NCBI GenBank assembly: GCA_021153325.1
Contig: JAGKTQ010000040.1
Span: 1 to 17,541, forward strand
Source of the DNA: Lachnospiraceae bacterium
GTDB taxonomy: Bacteria; Bacillota; Clostridia; Lachnospirales; Lachnospiraceae
Reading direction: 5' to 3'
DNA: 17,541 nucleotides
Part shown: positions 6,086 through 14,314 of the stretch, in pieces
Layout of the letters: each line of letters starts with the position of its first letter
Position numbering within the stretch: the first letter of the stretch is position 1
Made by a program: the position numbers and the translations under genes
Notes under the pieces: model-generated
What the model was told of the DNA's origin: nothing
The model's input: only the letters and a program-made list of their open reading frames with translations
Database searches by the model: none

Positions 6086-7168
6086 ATGGTAGAGGTGGAT
6101 ATAAACAAGAAAGACCCTCCAAAGATATTGATCGTAGATGACATCAGTGTCAATTTAAAGATTTTAGAAAAGATTTTATTGGCGGAAGGCTACGAACCGC
6201 TTTGTGCGCTGAATGTGCAGGAAGCACTGGATATTATAAATGAAACGATGCCGCAATTGATCTTATCAGATCTGTCCATGCCGGGAATGGATGGTCTGGA
6301 ATTTTGTAAGCTTTTAAAAAGCAGTCCGATGACAAGAGATATTCCTTTTATCTTTATTACAGTTTTAAATTCTACAGAGGAGAAGGAGCAGGCATTTCTT
6401 GCGGGGGCAGTAGATTTTATTCCTAAGCCATTTGATCGGGTTGAAGTTGTCATGAGGGTAACAAATCAACTGAATAATTATCAGATGAAACAGGAAATGG
6501 CTGATTATAACCGAATGATGCATCAGCTAGTGATCGAACAGAAAAAGCAGATAGAAGAAGAACGGGAAAATGTATTGTATGCGCTTGCAAAAGTGGTAGA
6601 AAAAAGGGATAAAAATACTGGGAATCACTTGGATAATGTAGGATATAATTGCCGTCTATTAGCGCAAGGATTGCAGCTCTTACCGGAATATGAGGATCAG
6701 ATAACCGATGAATTTATAGAGATGATCGGTGAGGCTTCCAAGCTTCATGATATTGGAAATATTGTCATACCAGATTCCATTTTTTTAAAAAGCAGCAGCT
6801 TAGATGGATGGGAAATGGAAGTGATCAAAAAGCATGCAGAGGAAGGCGCGAAAATATTAGAGGAAATCTGCTATGGAAGAGAGAACTGTCGCTTTTTGAC
6901 AATGGCGATTACGATTGCAAGATATCATCATGCAAATTGGGATGGAACGGGATATCCTGAAAATATAAAAGGGAAGAGTATTCCAATTGCAGCAAGGATC
7001 ACTACATTAGTCAATAACTTTGATGTTCTGATCGGGAAAAGATGCTATAAAGATGCTTATACCTTAGAAGAAAGTATACAGATCATTAATGACGAGAGTG
7101 GGAAGGTCTATGATCCTGATATTGTAAGAGTATTTAACAAGGTTTGGCGTCAAATGAAAATCGACTAG
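6086..7168 (+). CDS. Response regulator with REC and divergent HD-GYP domain
   Basis: This is a 360-residue RpfG-like regulator. The receiver (about 12-128) has acidic D18/D19, phospho-Asp 62 (LSDLSMPGMDG) and Lys 114 (IPKPFD). A helical linker leads to an HD-GYP-type domain (about 160-355), which in the family hydrolyses cyclic di-GMP. H181, H221-D222, H250, H281-H282 and DGTGYP (286-291) are kept. Three signature positions differ: HDIGK reads HDIGN (N225), HHE reads HHA (A283), and the Asp normally found in the DxxDAL-type motif reads Asn (VNNFDVL, N310). Metal binding and catalysis may therefore be altered or lost. It is probably phosphorylated by the kinase just upstream. The start has a GAGAGGAA ribosome site 7 bases ahead. 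Assignment of the fold is sure; activity is not. Confidence 0.9.
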   Translation: MVEVDINKKDPPKILIVDDISVNLKILEKILLAEGYEPLCALNVQEALDIINETMPQLILSDLSMPGMDGLEFCKLLKSSPMTRDIPFIFITVLNSTEEKEQAFLAGAVDFIPKPFDRVEVVMRVTNQLNNYQMKQEMADYNRMMHQLVIEQKKQIEEERENVLYALAKVVEKRDKNTGNHLDNVGYNCRLLAQGLQLLPEYEDQITDEFIEMIGEASKLHDIGNIVIPDSIFLKSSSLDGWEMEVIKKHAEEGAKILEEICYGRENCRFLTMAITIARYHHANWDGTGYPENIKGKSIPIAARITTLVNNFDVLIGKRCYKDAYTLEESIQIINDESGKVYDPDIVRVFNKVWRQMKID

Positions 7169-7187
7169 AATTTTGGGGGAACTGACA

Positions 7188-8000
7188 GTGTTAACAGACA
7201 GGGAATTTAACCGAATTGTATTTTATGTAAAGAGTCATTATGGAATCGATCTAAGTCAAAAAAGAGTGTTGGTATCCGGTAGACTGGAAAATTATCTTGT
7301 CCGTAATGGGTATGCAGGCTATGACGAATATATGGAAAAGGTGGAAGAAAATCCGGGTGGAGAAGAAGCCAAAAATCTAGTCAATGTATTGACAACGAAT
7401 CACACTTTTTTTATGAGGGAATCGGTACATTTTGATTATATGAGAGCAGTGATCCTGCCGCAGTTAAAGGTAAAGGCAGCGAGAGAAAAGGATCTGAGGA
7501 TCTGGTCTGCAGCGTCTTCTACCGGCGAGGAACCTTATGCGATTGCCATGCTGCTCATGGATTATTTCGGAATAGAGCACAGTGCATGGGATACTAAGGT
7601 ACTTGCAACGGACGTATCTACGCGAGTGCTTGAGCATGCGGTAAAGGGAAAGTACTTAAAAGAACAGATAGAACCATTGCCGGATAAATGGAAACAGAGA
7701 TATTTTAGACCAATCGGAGAAGGGGAATATCAGGCGAAAGAGGAACTGAAGAGAGAAGTGATTTTCAGGCAGTTCAATCTGATGAATCCGTTTCCTTTTC
7801 GGAGAAAATTTCATGTGGTTTTTTTACGCAATGTCATGATCTATTTTGATGAGAATACAAAATATCAGTTGATCAAAAAAATATATGATTATATGGAGCC
7901 GGGTGGATATTTATTTATTGGGACGACGGAGTCTTTAGATAGAGAAAAGACGGACTTTCAATATGTAGAACCATCCATCTATAGAAAGCAGGGAATGTGA
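7188..8000 (+). CDS. cheR: CheR, chemoreceptor glutamate methyltransferase
   Basis: This is a 270-residue S-adenosylmethionine-dependent methyltransferase that methylates glutamates of the chemoreceptor during adaptation. The N-terminal helical CheR domain (about 1-75) ends in TTNHTFFMRE, close to the family TTNxTxFFRE. The catalytic domain has the SAM-binding WSAASSTGEEPYAIAMLL (106-123), an acidic TDVS (141-144) and FLRNVMIYFD (212-221), with a final EPGGYLFIGTTESL. A TTG at 7173 in the same frame precedes the GGGGGA ribosome site (7175-7180), so it cannot be the start. GTG at 7188, 7 bases after that site, gives the usual N-terminus. It lies 19 bases after the HD regulator and directly before cheB. 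There is no tetratricopeptide or other extension. Confidence 0.95.
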   Translation: MLTDREFNRIVFYVKSHYGIDLSQKRVLVSGRLENYLVRNGYAGYDEYMEKVEENPGGEEAKNLVNVLTTNHTFFMRESVHFDYMRAVILPQLKVKAAREKDLRIWSAASSTGEEPYAIAMLLMDYFGIEHSAWDTKVLATDVSTRVLEHAVKGKYLKEQIEPLPDKWKQRYFRPIGEGEYQAKEELKREVIFRQFNLMNPFPFRRKFHVVFLRNVMIYFDENTKYQLIKKIYDYMEPGGYLFIGTTESLDREKTDFQYVEPSIYRKQGM

Positions 8001-8002
8001 AT

Positions 8003-9025
8003 ATGAGACCAATCAGGGTATTAGTTGTGGACGATTCTATTCTATTCCGCAATACACTTGTACAGAGTCTGGAATCGGATCCCAATATAAAGGTCGTAGC
8101 ACAGGCGAAAGATCCTTATGAGGCACGAGATGCTATTATCCAGTATCGACCGGATGTAATGACTCTGGATGTAGAATTGCCGAGGATGAACGGTATTGAT
8201 TTTTTGAGAAAATTAATGCCACAGTATCCTTTGCCGGTAGTAGTCATTAGTGCATTGAGTGATAAAGTATTTGATGCCTTGGAAGCAGGCGCGGTAGATT
8301 TTGTGAATAAGCCTGCTAATATGGACAGAGTACAATTAAATAATTTTTTAAAGCAAGAGCTCGTTACAAAAGTAAAGATTGCTTCCACCGCAAAGGTTGG
8401 TAATCTGAAAAAAGTAGAGTGCAGAGAAGATATCAGACAGATCAAGCGAATAGGAAGTGACCGCATCATTGCAATCGGTGCCTCTACTGGGGGAACCGAA
8501 GCAATTTATGAAGTAATAAAGCAGTTTCGCAGGGATATTCCCGGAGTGGTGATTGTGCAGCACATGCCACCGGGATTTACAAAAATGTATGCAGAGCGAT
8601 TGAATAACCAGTGCGAGGTTGCTGTAAAAGAGGCGCAGACAGGAGATAGGGTCGTGCCGGGGCAGGTGTTGATCGCACCGGGAGACAGGCAGATGCGGCT
8701 TGTCAAGGTAGGAGGCAGCTATCAGGTAGAATGCAGAGGGGATGAAAAAGTCAATGGACATTGTCCTTCTGCGGATGTGTTGTTTCGGTCGGTTGCGAAA
8801 GTAGCAGGCAAAAATGCGATTGGTGTTATTTTAACAGGAATGGGTGGTGACGGTGCCAAAGGTCTTTTGGAAATGAGACAAGCAGGAGCACCTACCATAG
8901 GACAAGATGAGGCAAGCTGTGTTGTATATGGAATGCCAAAAGTAGCTTATGATATAGGCGCTGTACAGTACCAGTTGGGACTGACAGGTATTTCGGGGAA
9001 AGTATACAGCCTGTTGAGTATATAA
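8003..9025 (+). CDS. cheB: CheB, receiver-controlled chemoreceptor methylesterase/amidase
   Basis: This 340-residue enzyme removes methyl groups from, or deamidates, chemoreceptor glutamates when phosphorylated by CheA. The receiver domain (2-120) has D10/D11, phospho-Asp 56 (TLDVELPRMNG) and Lys 103 (VNKP). After the linker, the esterase domain has the catalytic triad Ser 161 (GASTGG), His 187 (QHMPPGFT) and Asp 283 (GMGGDGA). All are intact. GTG at 7997 overlaps the cheR stop, but the ATG at 8003 has better spacing from AGGGA (7990-7994) and is used here. The near-overlap with cheR implies coupled translation, matching the opposed functions of the two enzymes. Confidence 0.96.
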   Translation: MRPIRVLVVDDSILFRNTLVQSLESDPNIKVVAQAKDPYEARDAIIQYRPDVMTLDVELPRMNGIDFLRKLMPQYPLPVVVISALSDKVFDALEAGAVDFVNKPANMDRVQLNNFLKQELVTKVKIASTAKVGNLKKVECREDIRQIKRIGSDRIIAIGASTGGTEAIYEVIKQFRRDIPGVVIVQHMPPGFTKMYAERLNNQCEVAVKEAQTGDRVVPGQVLIAPGDRQMRLVKVGGSYQVECRGDEKVNGHCPSADVLFRSVAKVAGKNAIGVILTGMGGDGAKGLLEMRQAGAPTIGQDEASCVVYGMPKVAYDIGAVQYQLGLTGISGKVYSLLSI

Positions 9026-9044
9026 AGGGAAAAAGAAAGGAGAA

Positions 9045-9446
9045 ATGGCGGAAATGAAAATATTATTAGCTGAAGATGATTTCGCCAGCCGGAAATTTAT
9101 GGACAAATATCTGTCACAGTATGGGGAATGCGAAGTGACAGTCGATGGCGAAGAGGCAGTAGATGCCTTTATGATGGCACTGGAGGATGGAGAGCCTTAT
9201 GATCTGATCTGTCTTGATGTTATGATGCCAGTATTAGATGGTTATCAGGTATTGAAAGCAATCAGGGATATTGAGGAAGAAAAAAAGATTCCCAAGGAAA
9301 ACCGAGCAAAAGTCATTATGACTACAGCATTGAATGAAGAGCGCAATGTGAAAATGGCATTTGAGTTAGGGTGTGAAGCTTATTCCGGCAAACCAATAGA
9401 TGTGGAGAAATTTGAAAAAGTATTAAAAAAACTAGGACTGATTTAA
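9045..9446 (+). CDS. cheY: CheY-like single-domain response regulator
   Basis: This is a 133-residue stand-alone receiver. It has D11/D12 (LLAEDD), phospho-Asp 58 (LICLDVMMPVLDGY), Thr 93/94 (IMTTAL) and Lys 116 (YSGKPID); numbering is from ATG 9045. It has no output domain, so it must act by binding a target or by serving as a phosphate sink for CheA, encoded next. Strict assignment as the flagellar-motor CheY is not possible: the MKILLAEDD opening and the insert around EEEKKIPKENRAK are common in stand-alone receivers of chemosensory clusters. The AAAGGAG is only 2 bases before the ATG at 9045. An in-frame ATG at 9054, 11 bases downstream of it, is an equally good or better start and would remove three residues. 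Confidence 0.88.
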   Translation: MAEMKILLAEDDFASRKFMDKYLSQYGECEVTVDGEEAVDAFMMALEDGEPYDLICLDVMMPVLDGYQVLKAIRDIEEEKKIPKENRAKVIMTTALNEERNVKMAFELGCEAYSGKPIDVEKFEKVLKKLGLI

Positions 9447-9479
9447 AAAGAAAAATAAAAGCTGGGAAAGGGAGAAAAT

Positions 9480-11603
9480 ATGGCAGAAGAATTTAGCACA
9501 GACGGGATGCTTGATATGTTCCTGTATGAGAGTGGTCAGCTGCTTGAAAAACTGGAAGGCATCATTTTAGAGAAAAAAGATGAAGAATGCTTTGACGATG
9601 CCGACATCAATGAAATCTTCCGTATTATGCACACCATTAAAGGCTCATCCGGCATTATGATGTATGAAAATATTACAAAGGTCTCTCATAAGCTGGAAGA
9701 TGTGTTTTATTATTTAAGGGAGTCCCACCCCGATAACGTTCCTCATTTGGAGCTTGTAGAAAAGGTACTTATCGTATCGGATTTTATTACAGGCGAGCTG
9801 GATAAGATCAAAGATGGAAATGAGGCGGACGGCAGTGAGACAGCCATTTTAGAAGATTTAGATGAGTTTTTAAATCGCATTAAAGGCGAAATAAAAGAGC
9901 AGGGAATACGGCTTCCAAAAGAAAATAAGCATGAAGAACCGAGTCAGTTTTATATTGCACCGGTTGCAAGCGAGGACAGCCATTTTTATCAGATTACGAT
10001 TCATTATCGAAATGATACACAGATGAGCAATCTGAGAGCATATTCGGCAACTTATGCATTAAAAGAAATTGCAGAAAATCTTTTGTATACGCCGGAAGAT
10101 ATCATTACAAATGAAGAAAGCGCAGAGGTTATTTTAGCAGAAGGTTTCCATATGCTTCTGCAGACAAAAAGCAGTAAGGAAGATGTGATCAAGCTGATAG
10201 ACAGTTCGGAGGCAGAAAAGATTGATTTTGAAGAGATCACTGCCGCAGAGTATGGAAAAGGACTTACTGAAATTGCACAGGAAGAAGCACCGATCATCAT
10301 TAATTTAGATGATGATAAACCGGAGGTCAAGGAAGAAAAGAAAGCACCGATGCCCGGTGATTATGTCGTAAAGGCAAAAGAGACCGGAAAAGGAAAGACA
10401 CTTGCGAAAAATCAGCCAAAGCAGCAGAGCATTATTAGTGTAAATGTAGAAAAAATGGATGCACTGATGGATCTGATCGGTGAAATCGTGATCGCGGAGG
10501 CAGTAGTACTGCAAAATCCGGATCTGAAAGTACCGGGACTGGAGCTTAGTAATTTTTATAAGGCATCTGCACAGCTTTCCAAAATAACAACAGAGTTGCA
10601 GGAAGTCATTATGTCCATGCGTATGATGCCGCTGACTAATGTATTTCAAAAAATGAAACGTATTGTTTTTGATGTTTCCAGAAAGCTTGGCAAGGATATT
10701 GAGCTGGAGGTCATCGGAGAAAATACAGAGGTAGATAAAAATATCATTGAACATATTTCTGATCCGTTAATGCATCTTGTGAGGAACTCGGTCGACCATG
10801 GAATAGAAGAAAATGTGGAAGATCGTACCGCACTTGGAAAACCTGAGAAAGGTAAGATTACGCTGGAAGCGAAAAACGAAGGCGGCAAGGTTTATATCAG
10901 TGTAAAAGACGATGGAAAAGGATTAAAGAAAGAAAAGCTTTATGAGAAAGCAAAGAACAATGGTCTTATTGGAAACAAAGAAATAACCGACTTTACGGAT
11001 AAGGAAATATACCGTTTCATTACTTTGCCGGGATTTTCTACAAAAGAAGTGATCACAGAATATTCTGGACGAGGCGTTGGTATGGACGTAGTCGTTAAAA
11101 ATATTCAGTCGATAGGCGGTAGATTGGAAATTGACAGTAAAGAAGGCTTTGGTTCAGAAATGACTCTGGTCATACCACTTACCTTGGCGATTATCAATGG
11201 TATCGTTGTACAAGTCGGACAATCCTCTTTTGTAATAGAAACTGCTTCTATAAAAGAATTTGTAAGACTAAGTGAAGATGCTATTGTAAAAGAGCCAAAT
11301 GGAGAAGAGTACATTGTTTTGAGAGGGGAATGTTATCCTTTTATCAGGCTGAATGAAAGATATCAGCTACCAGATTCACAAGGAAAAGTAGACAATGGTA
11401 TCGTTGTTGTATTAGAACATGAAGGACAGCAGGTTTGTATTTTGATCGACAGATTGATACAGGAACAGGAAATTGTAGTAAAACCGATTCCTTCTTATGT
11501 GAAAAAAGTAAAGGGTCTGTCAGGCTGTACACAGCTTGGAGATGGCAGTATTGCACTGATTCTTGACATTGCCGGATTAATACAAGGCGAGGAAAGGGGT
11601 TAA
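9480..11603 (+). CDS. cheA: CheA, chemotaxis histidine kinase
   Basis: This 707-residue kinase phosphorylates CheY and CheB under receptor control. The domain order is classical: P1 phosphotransfer (about 1-130) with phospho-His 51 in FRIMHTIKGSSG; a P2-like response-regulator docking domain (about 168-255, FYQITIHYRNDTQMSNLRAY); P3 dimerisation (about 318-385, with EVIMSMRMMPL); P4 ATPase (about 390-565) with LVRNSVDHGIE, VKDDGKGL and GRGVGMDVV; and P5 CheW-like (about 568-703). All catalytic boxes are intact. The ribosome site AAAGGGAG lies a few bases before the ATG. The stop is four bases from the cheW start, so kinase and coupling protein are translated together. A single P1 and single P2 argue for a standard array-type kinase. 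Confidence 0.96.
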   Translation: MAEEFSTDGMLDMFLYESGQLLEKLEGIILEKKDEECFDDADINEIFRIMHTIKGSSGIMMYENITKVSHKLEDVFYYLRESHPDNVPHLELVEKVLIVSDFITGELDKIKDGNEADGSETAILEDLDEFLNRIKGEIKEQGIRLPKENKHEEPSQFYIAPVASEDSHFYQITIHYRNDTQMSNLRAYSATYALKEIAENLLYTPEDIITNEESAEVILAEGFHMLLQTKSSKEDVIKLIDSSEAEKIDFEEITAAEYGKGLTEIAQEEAPIIINLDDDKPEVKEEKKAPMPGDYVVKAKETGKGKTLAKNQPKQQSIISVNVEKMDALMDLIGEIVIAEAVVLQNPDLKVPGLELSNFYKASAQLSKITTELQEVIMSMRMMPLTNVFQKMKRIVFDVSRKLGKDIELEVIGENTEVDKNIIEHISDPLMHLVRNSVDHGIEENVEDRTALGKPEKGKITLEAKNEGGKVYISVKDDGKGLKKEKLYEKAKNNGLIGNKEITDFTDKEIYRFITLPGFSTKEVITEYSGRGVGMDVVVKNIQSIGGRLEIDSKEGFGSEMTLVIPLTLAIINGIVVQVGQSSFVIETASIKEFVRLSEDAIVKEPNGEEYIVLRGECYPFIRLNERYQLPDSQGKVDNGIVVVLEHEGQQVCILIDRLIQEQEIVVKPIPSYVKKVKGLSGCTQLGDGSIALILDIAGLIQGEERG

Positions 11604-11606
11604 TAC

Positions 11607-12119
11607 ATGGCAGAAGAAATAAAGGAAGAACTGCAGGAGGAAGATACCCAAAAAGGGAAGTTCATGACGTTCCAAACGGGAAAAGAATACTTCGGCATAA
11701 GTATCAGTTATGTAAATGAGATTATTGTAATGCAGCCGATAACGGCTATTCCGGAAGTTGAGGATTATATTAAAGGATTGATTAATCTTCGTGGAAAGAT
11801 TATTCCTGTTATTGATGTCCGGACACGATTTAAAATGGAACCAATAGAATATACGGACAGGACATGTATTATTGTCATTAACGTAAAATCTACGGTAATT
11901 GGATTGATCGTGGAAAAGATTGCGGAAGTAGATACCATATTGGATGAAGATATTGTTCCTCCACCAACACTTGGACACAAGGAGAACGAACAAAATAAAT
12001 ATGTGTATGGATTAGCAAGAACCGGAAATACCGTGAAATTGTTAATAGATCCGGAAAAACTGATCAAAGATGAAGACATGGAAGTTATTGAAGAAATGCA
12101 AGAGGAAGAACAAGAGTAA
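11607..12119 (+). CDS. cheW: CheW, chemoreceptor-kinase coupling protein
   Basis: This is a 170-residue single CheW domain (about 22-155) that links receptor tips to CheA P5 in the array. Recognisable parts are FMTFQTGKEYFGISISYVNE, then AIPEVEDYIKGLINLRGKII (the receptor- and kinase-contacting region with the conserved NLRG) and VIDVRTRF. Short, strongly acidic extensions at both ends (MAEEIKEELQEED and EVIEEMQEEEQE) are the only unusual trait. It is encoded immediately after cheA (3-base gap), with an AGGAAAGGGG ribosome site inside the end of cheA, and 16 bases before the receptor gene, so stoichiometric co-expression is expected. Confidence 0.95.
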   Translation: MAEEIKEELQEEDTQKGKFMTFQTGKEYFGISISYVNEIIVMQPITAIPEVEDYIKGLINLRGKIIPVIDVRTRFKMEPIEYTDRTCIIVINVKSTVIGLIVEKIAEVDTILDEDIVPPPTLGHKENEQNKYVYGLARTGNTVKLLIDPEKLIKDEDMEVIEEMQEEEQE

Positions 12120-12135
12120 AACGGAGGAATTTACC

Positions 12136-13932
12136 ATGAAGAAAAAATTTTCCATTATGAATATGAAAGTAAAAAATAAGTTAACAGTTTTTAGTACAGT
12201 ATTGCTGTTTTTTATGCTGACGATCGCAATATGTGGTTTTCGGGTTGTGACTTTAACGAATCAGGCACATACATCCCGTTATAATAATTATGGTCAGGGT
12301 CAGTTGGAATTGTGTGAGGCATTCAGCAATTTCCATGAAGTAAAAGTACATTTGAGAAATATGTTGTATTTGTATGCTGATGATGATGCAAAACAGCAGG
12401 CAGAGATTACAACTATTAATGAAAAGATAAAAGAAGCAGAAGAGCATTTGGATGCATTTTCTAAGAGATTAGACAAATACGACAGTAAAATTGCAGATAA
12501 TTATGAAAAATGCATGGGATATGTTGAGGAATACAAAGAATCCGTAAATAGAGCGATTTCTTATGTAAATTCTGGTAAGCTGGAAAGTGCAAAAAATGAG
12601 CTTTTAACTACGGGTGTTTCTTCTGCAAACAATGCGGAAGCTGTATTTGAAACAATTATGGCAGATATGGAAGATGCAGCAGAGTCAGCTAGTGATCTGA
12701 TTGAAACACAGATTAGTGGAATGAAGATCATTATTGTTGTAATTTGTATTGTCAGTTATATTGTGGCAGCGATCTCTGTTCTGACATTGATCAAAGCAAT
12801 TACAGGTCCAATGGCGAAATTATCCGTTGCAGCCAAGAAACTTGCAGTGGGCGATGTGGAAGTAGATTGTACAAAGTTGCATGATGATGATCTTGGTGAA
12901 GTCATGGATGAATTTTCCAACATGGCAGACGCGATTAAAGAGCAGGCGAAAATTGCAGAGATCATTGCCAATGGAGATCTGACCGTACGTGTAGAGCCTA
13001 GATGTGAAAAAGATATTCTTGGAAAAGCGTTACAGAAGCTTGTAGCAGACGATAATGCTACACTTGGCAATATTAAAGAGTCAACAATGCAGGTAACGAT
13101 TGGTGCAGAACAGGTCGCAACAGCAAGCCAGGCGTTGGCACAGGGTTCAACAGAACAGGCAAGTGCATTACAGCAGGTTACCGCATCTATGGATGAAATT
13201 GCAGAGCGTACAAAAGAAAATGCTTCACAGGCAGGAGAAGCAAATGAACTTGTACATAATGTAAAAGATATGGCAGTTTCTGGAAATGAACAGATGAAAG
13301 ATATGATCCATGCTATGAATGATATCAATGAATCTTCTGAGACTATTTCCAAGATCATTAAAGTCATTGACGATATTGCTTTCCAGACAAATATTCTTGC
13401 ATTAAATGCAGCAGTAGAAGCTGCAAGAGCAGGTGTACATGGTAAAGGATTCGCGGTAGTAGCCGAAGAAGTTAGAAATCTTGCAGCAAAGAGTGCTTCA
13501 GCAGCAAGTGAAACAGCAGAAATGATAGAAGACTCTATTCATAAAGTAAGCAATGGTACAAAATTGGCAGAAGAAACAGCACAGTCCTTAGATGAAATCG
13601 TAGGATCTATTGATAAGATTGTTTCCTTGATCAGCAATATTGCAGTTGCATCCAATGATCAGGCAACAGCCGTATCACAGATCGATCAGGCAATCGGACA
13701 GGTTTCTACGGTTGTACAGACAAATTCAGCTACAAGTGAGCAGTGTGCAGCAGCTAGTGAAGAACTGTCAAATCAGGCAGCAACATTGAGAAATCTTATG
13801 GCAAATTACAAATTAGCAACAGCAAGTGGACAAAGTAGTTTCTTTACAGAGCATGAGAAAAATACATCCTATAATACGAGTAACTACAACGAACAGATCA
13901 TTTCCCTTGATGGAGAATTTGGAAAATATTAA
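12136..13932 (+). CDS. Methyl-accepting chemotaxis protein (four-helix-bundle sensor, two HAMP units)
   Basis: This is a 598-residue transmembrane chemoreceptor. It has TM1 (about 17-40), an extracytoplasmic helical sensor domain of the 4HB type (about 41-195, no PAS or Cache fold seen), TM2 (about 196-219), a HAMP domain (221-272) and a second HAMP-like unit (about 273-310, ANGDLTVRVEPRCEKDILGK). The methylation helices follow, with the conserved hairpin tip FQTNILALNAAVEAARAG (416-433) that binds CheA/CheW. The C-terminal tail (about 560-598) is Ser/Asn-rich and has no NWETF-type CheR tether. A longer frame extends back to 12070, but GGAGG at 12123-12127, 8 bases before ATG 12136, fixes the start. 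It is the last gene of the operon and the only receptor here, so it is probably the dedicated input. Confidence 0.95.
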   Translation: MKKKFSIMNMKVKNKLTVFSTVLLFFMLTIAICGFRVVTLTNQAHTSRYNNYGQGQLELCEAFSNFHEVKVHLRNMLYLYADDDAKQQAEITTINEKIKEAEEHLDAFSKRLDKYDSKIADNYEKCMGYVEEYKESVNRAISYVNSGKLESAKNELLTTGVSSANNAEAVFETIMADMEDAAESASDLIETQISGMKIIIVVICIVSYIVAAISVLTLIKAITGPMAKLSVAAKKLAVGDVEVDCTKLHDDDLGEVMDEFSNMADAIKEQAKIAEIIANGDLTVRVEPRCEKDILGKALQKLVADDNATLGNIKESTMQVTIGAEQVATASQALAQGSTEQASALQQVTASMDEIAERTKENASQAGEANELVHNVKDMAVSGNEQMKDMIHAMNDINESSETISKIIKVIDDIAFQTNILALNAAVEAARAGVHGKGFAVVAEEVRNLAAKSASAASETAEMIEDSIHKVSNGTKLAEETAQSLDEIVGSIDKIVSLISNIAVASNDQATAVSQIDQAIGQVSTVVQTNSATSEQCAAASEELSNQAATLRNLMANYKLATASGQSSFFTEHEKNTSYNTSNYNEQIISLDGEFGKY

Positions 13933-13945
13933 ACAATAAAAAGAG

Positions 13946-13976
13946 TGCTCCCGATAGCAATATCGGGAGCATTTTT
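13946..13976 (+). terminator. Strong terminator closing the chemosensory operon
   Basis: A perfect 11-bp stem (TGCTCCCGATA with TATCGGGAGCA) around a GCAA tetraloop is followed by TTTTT, 13 bases after the receptor stop. Preceding A-rich sequence means that it may also act for the convergent azl operon. Confidence 0.92.
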
Positions 13977-13994
13977 GTGCAGTAAAAAATTGCT

Positions 13995-14300
13995 TTATAA
14001 AAATAATTCTAAAATGAATACGGCAAGGCAGGAAAATACTGCGACCTGAAACAGGCTTTTTCCGCACCATGCAAGAACAATTCCGATAATCAATGCCAAA
14101 AGACCTGACCATACGCTGTTCGTGGATTCCAAAATAGCGGGGAATGTCATAACGGCTAAAGTGACATACGGCACATAAAATAAAAAAGAGCGAATGGTAC
14201 GGTTTTTAATTTCCTTGCGAATCAAGGTAAGCGGGAGTACGCGGATAAGATAGCTGACTCCTGCCATGATAAATATGTATATATAAACATTATGTTCCAT
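13995..14300 (-). CDS. azlD: AzlD, small subunit of branched-chain amino acid exporter
   Basis: This 101-residue protein has three to four membrane segments (about 5-22, 40-60, 64-80, 84-101). It matches the AzlD family, partner of AzlC in the export of branched-chain amino acids and some analogues. Family features visible are the N-terminal YLIRVLPL and the central FYVPYVTLAVMTFP. The frame runs further upstream, but that extension is basic, cysteine-rich and overlaps azlC. The ATG at 14300 with AAGGAG just before it is the credible start and gives normal family length. It begins 14 bases after the azlC stop, in the same operon. It is convergent with the receptor gene, with a shared terminator between them. 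Confidence 0.92.
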   Translation of the reverse strand: MEHNVYIYIFIMAGVSYLIRVLPLTLIRKEIKNRTIRSFLFYVPYVTLAVMTFPAILESTNSVWSGLLALIIGIVLAWCGKSLFQVAVFSCLAVFILELFL

Positions 14301-14314
14301 AAGAAACTCCTTAT

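Noticed and set aside
8348..8761. 137-codon minus-strand frame inside cheB
   Set aside because: Antisense to the intact esterase domain; no recognisable protein features.
10305..10754. 149-codon minus-strand frame inside cheA
   Set aside because: It lies fully within a complete, well-conserved cheA, with Phe/Leu/Tyr/His-rich shadow composition and no ribosome site.
12070..12135. Upstream in-frame extension of the receptor gene into the end of cheW
   Set aside because: The GGAGG at 12123-12127 and the positive N-terminus before TM1 support ATG 12136.
12756..13367. 203-codon open frame antisense to the chemoreceptor gene
   Set aside because: It mirrors the Ala/Ser/Glu-rich repeating codons of the receptor's coiled coil; it has no ribosome site, and its composition (Ser/Ala/Cys/Ile) is typical of an antisense shadow.
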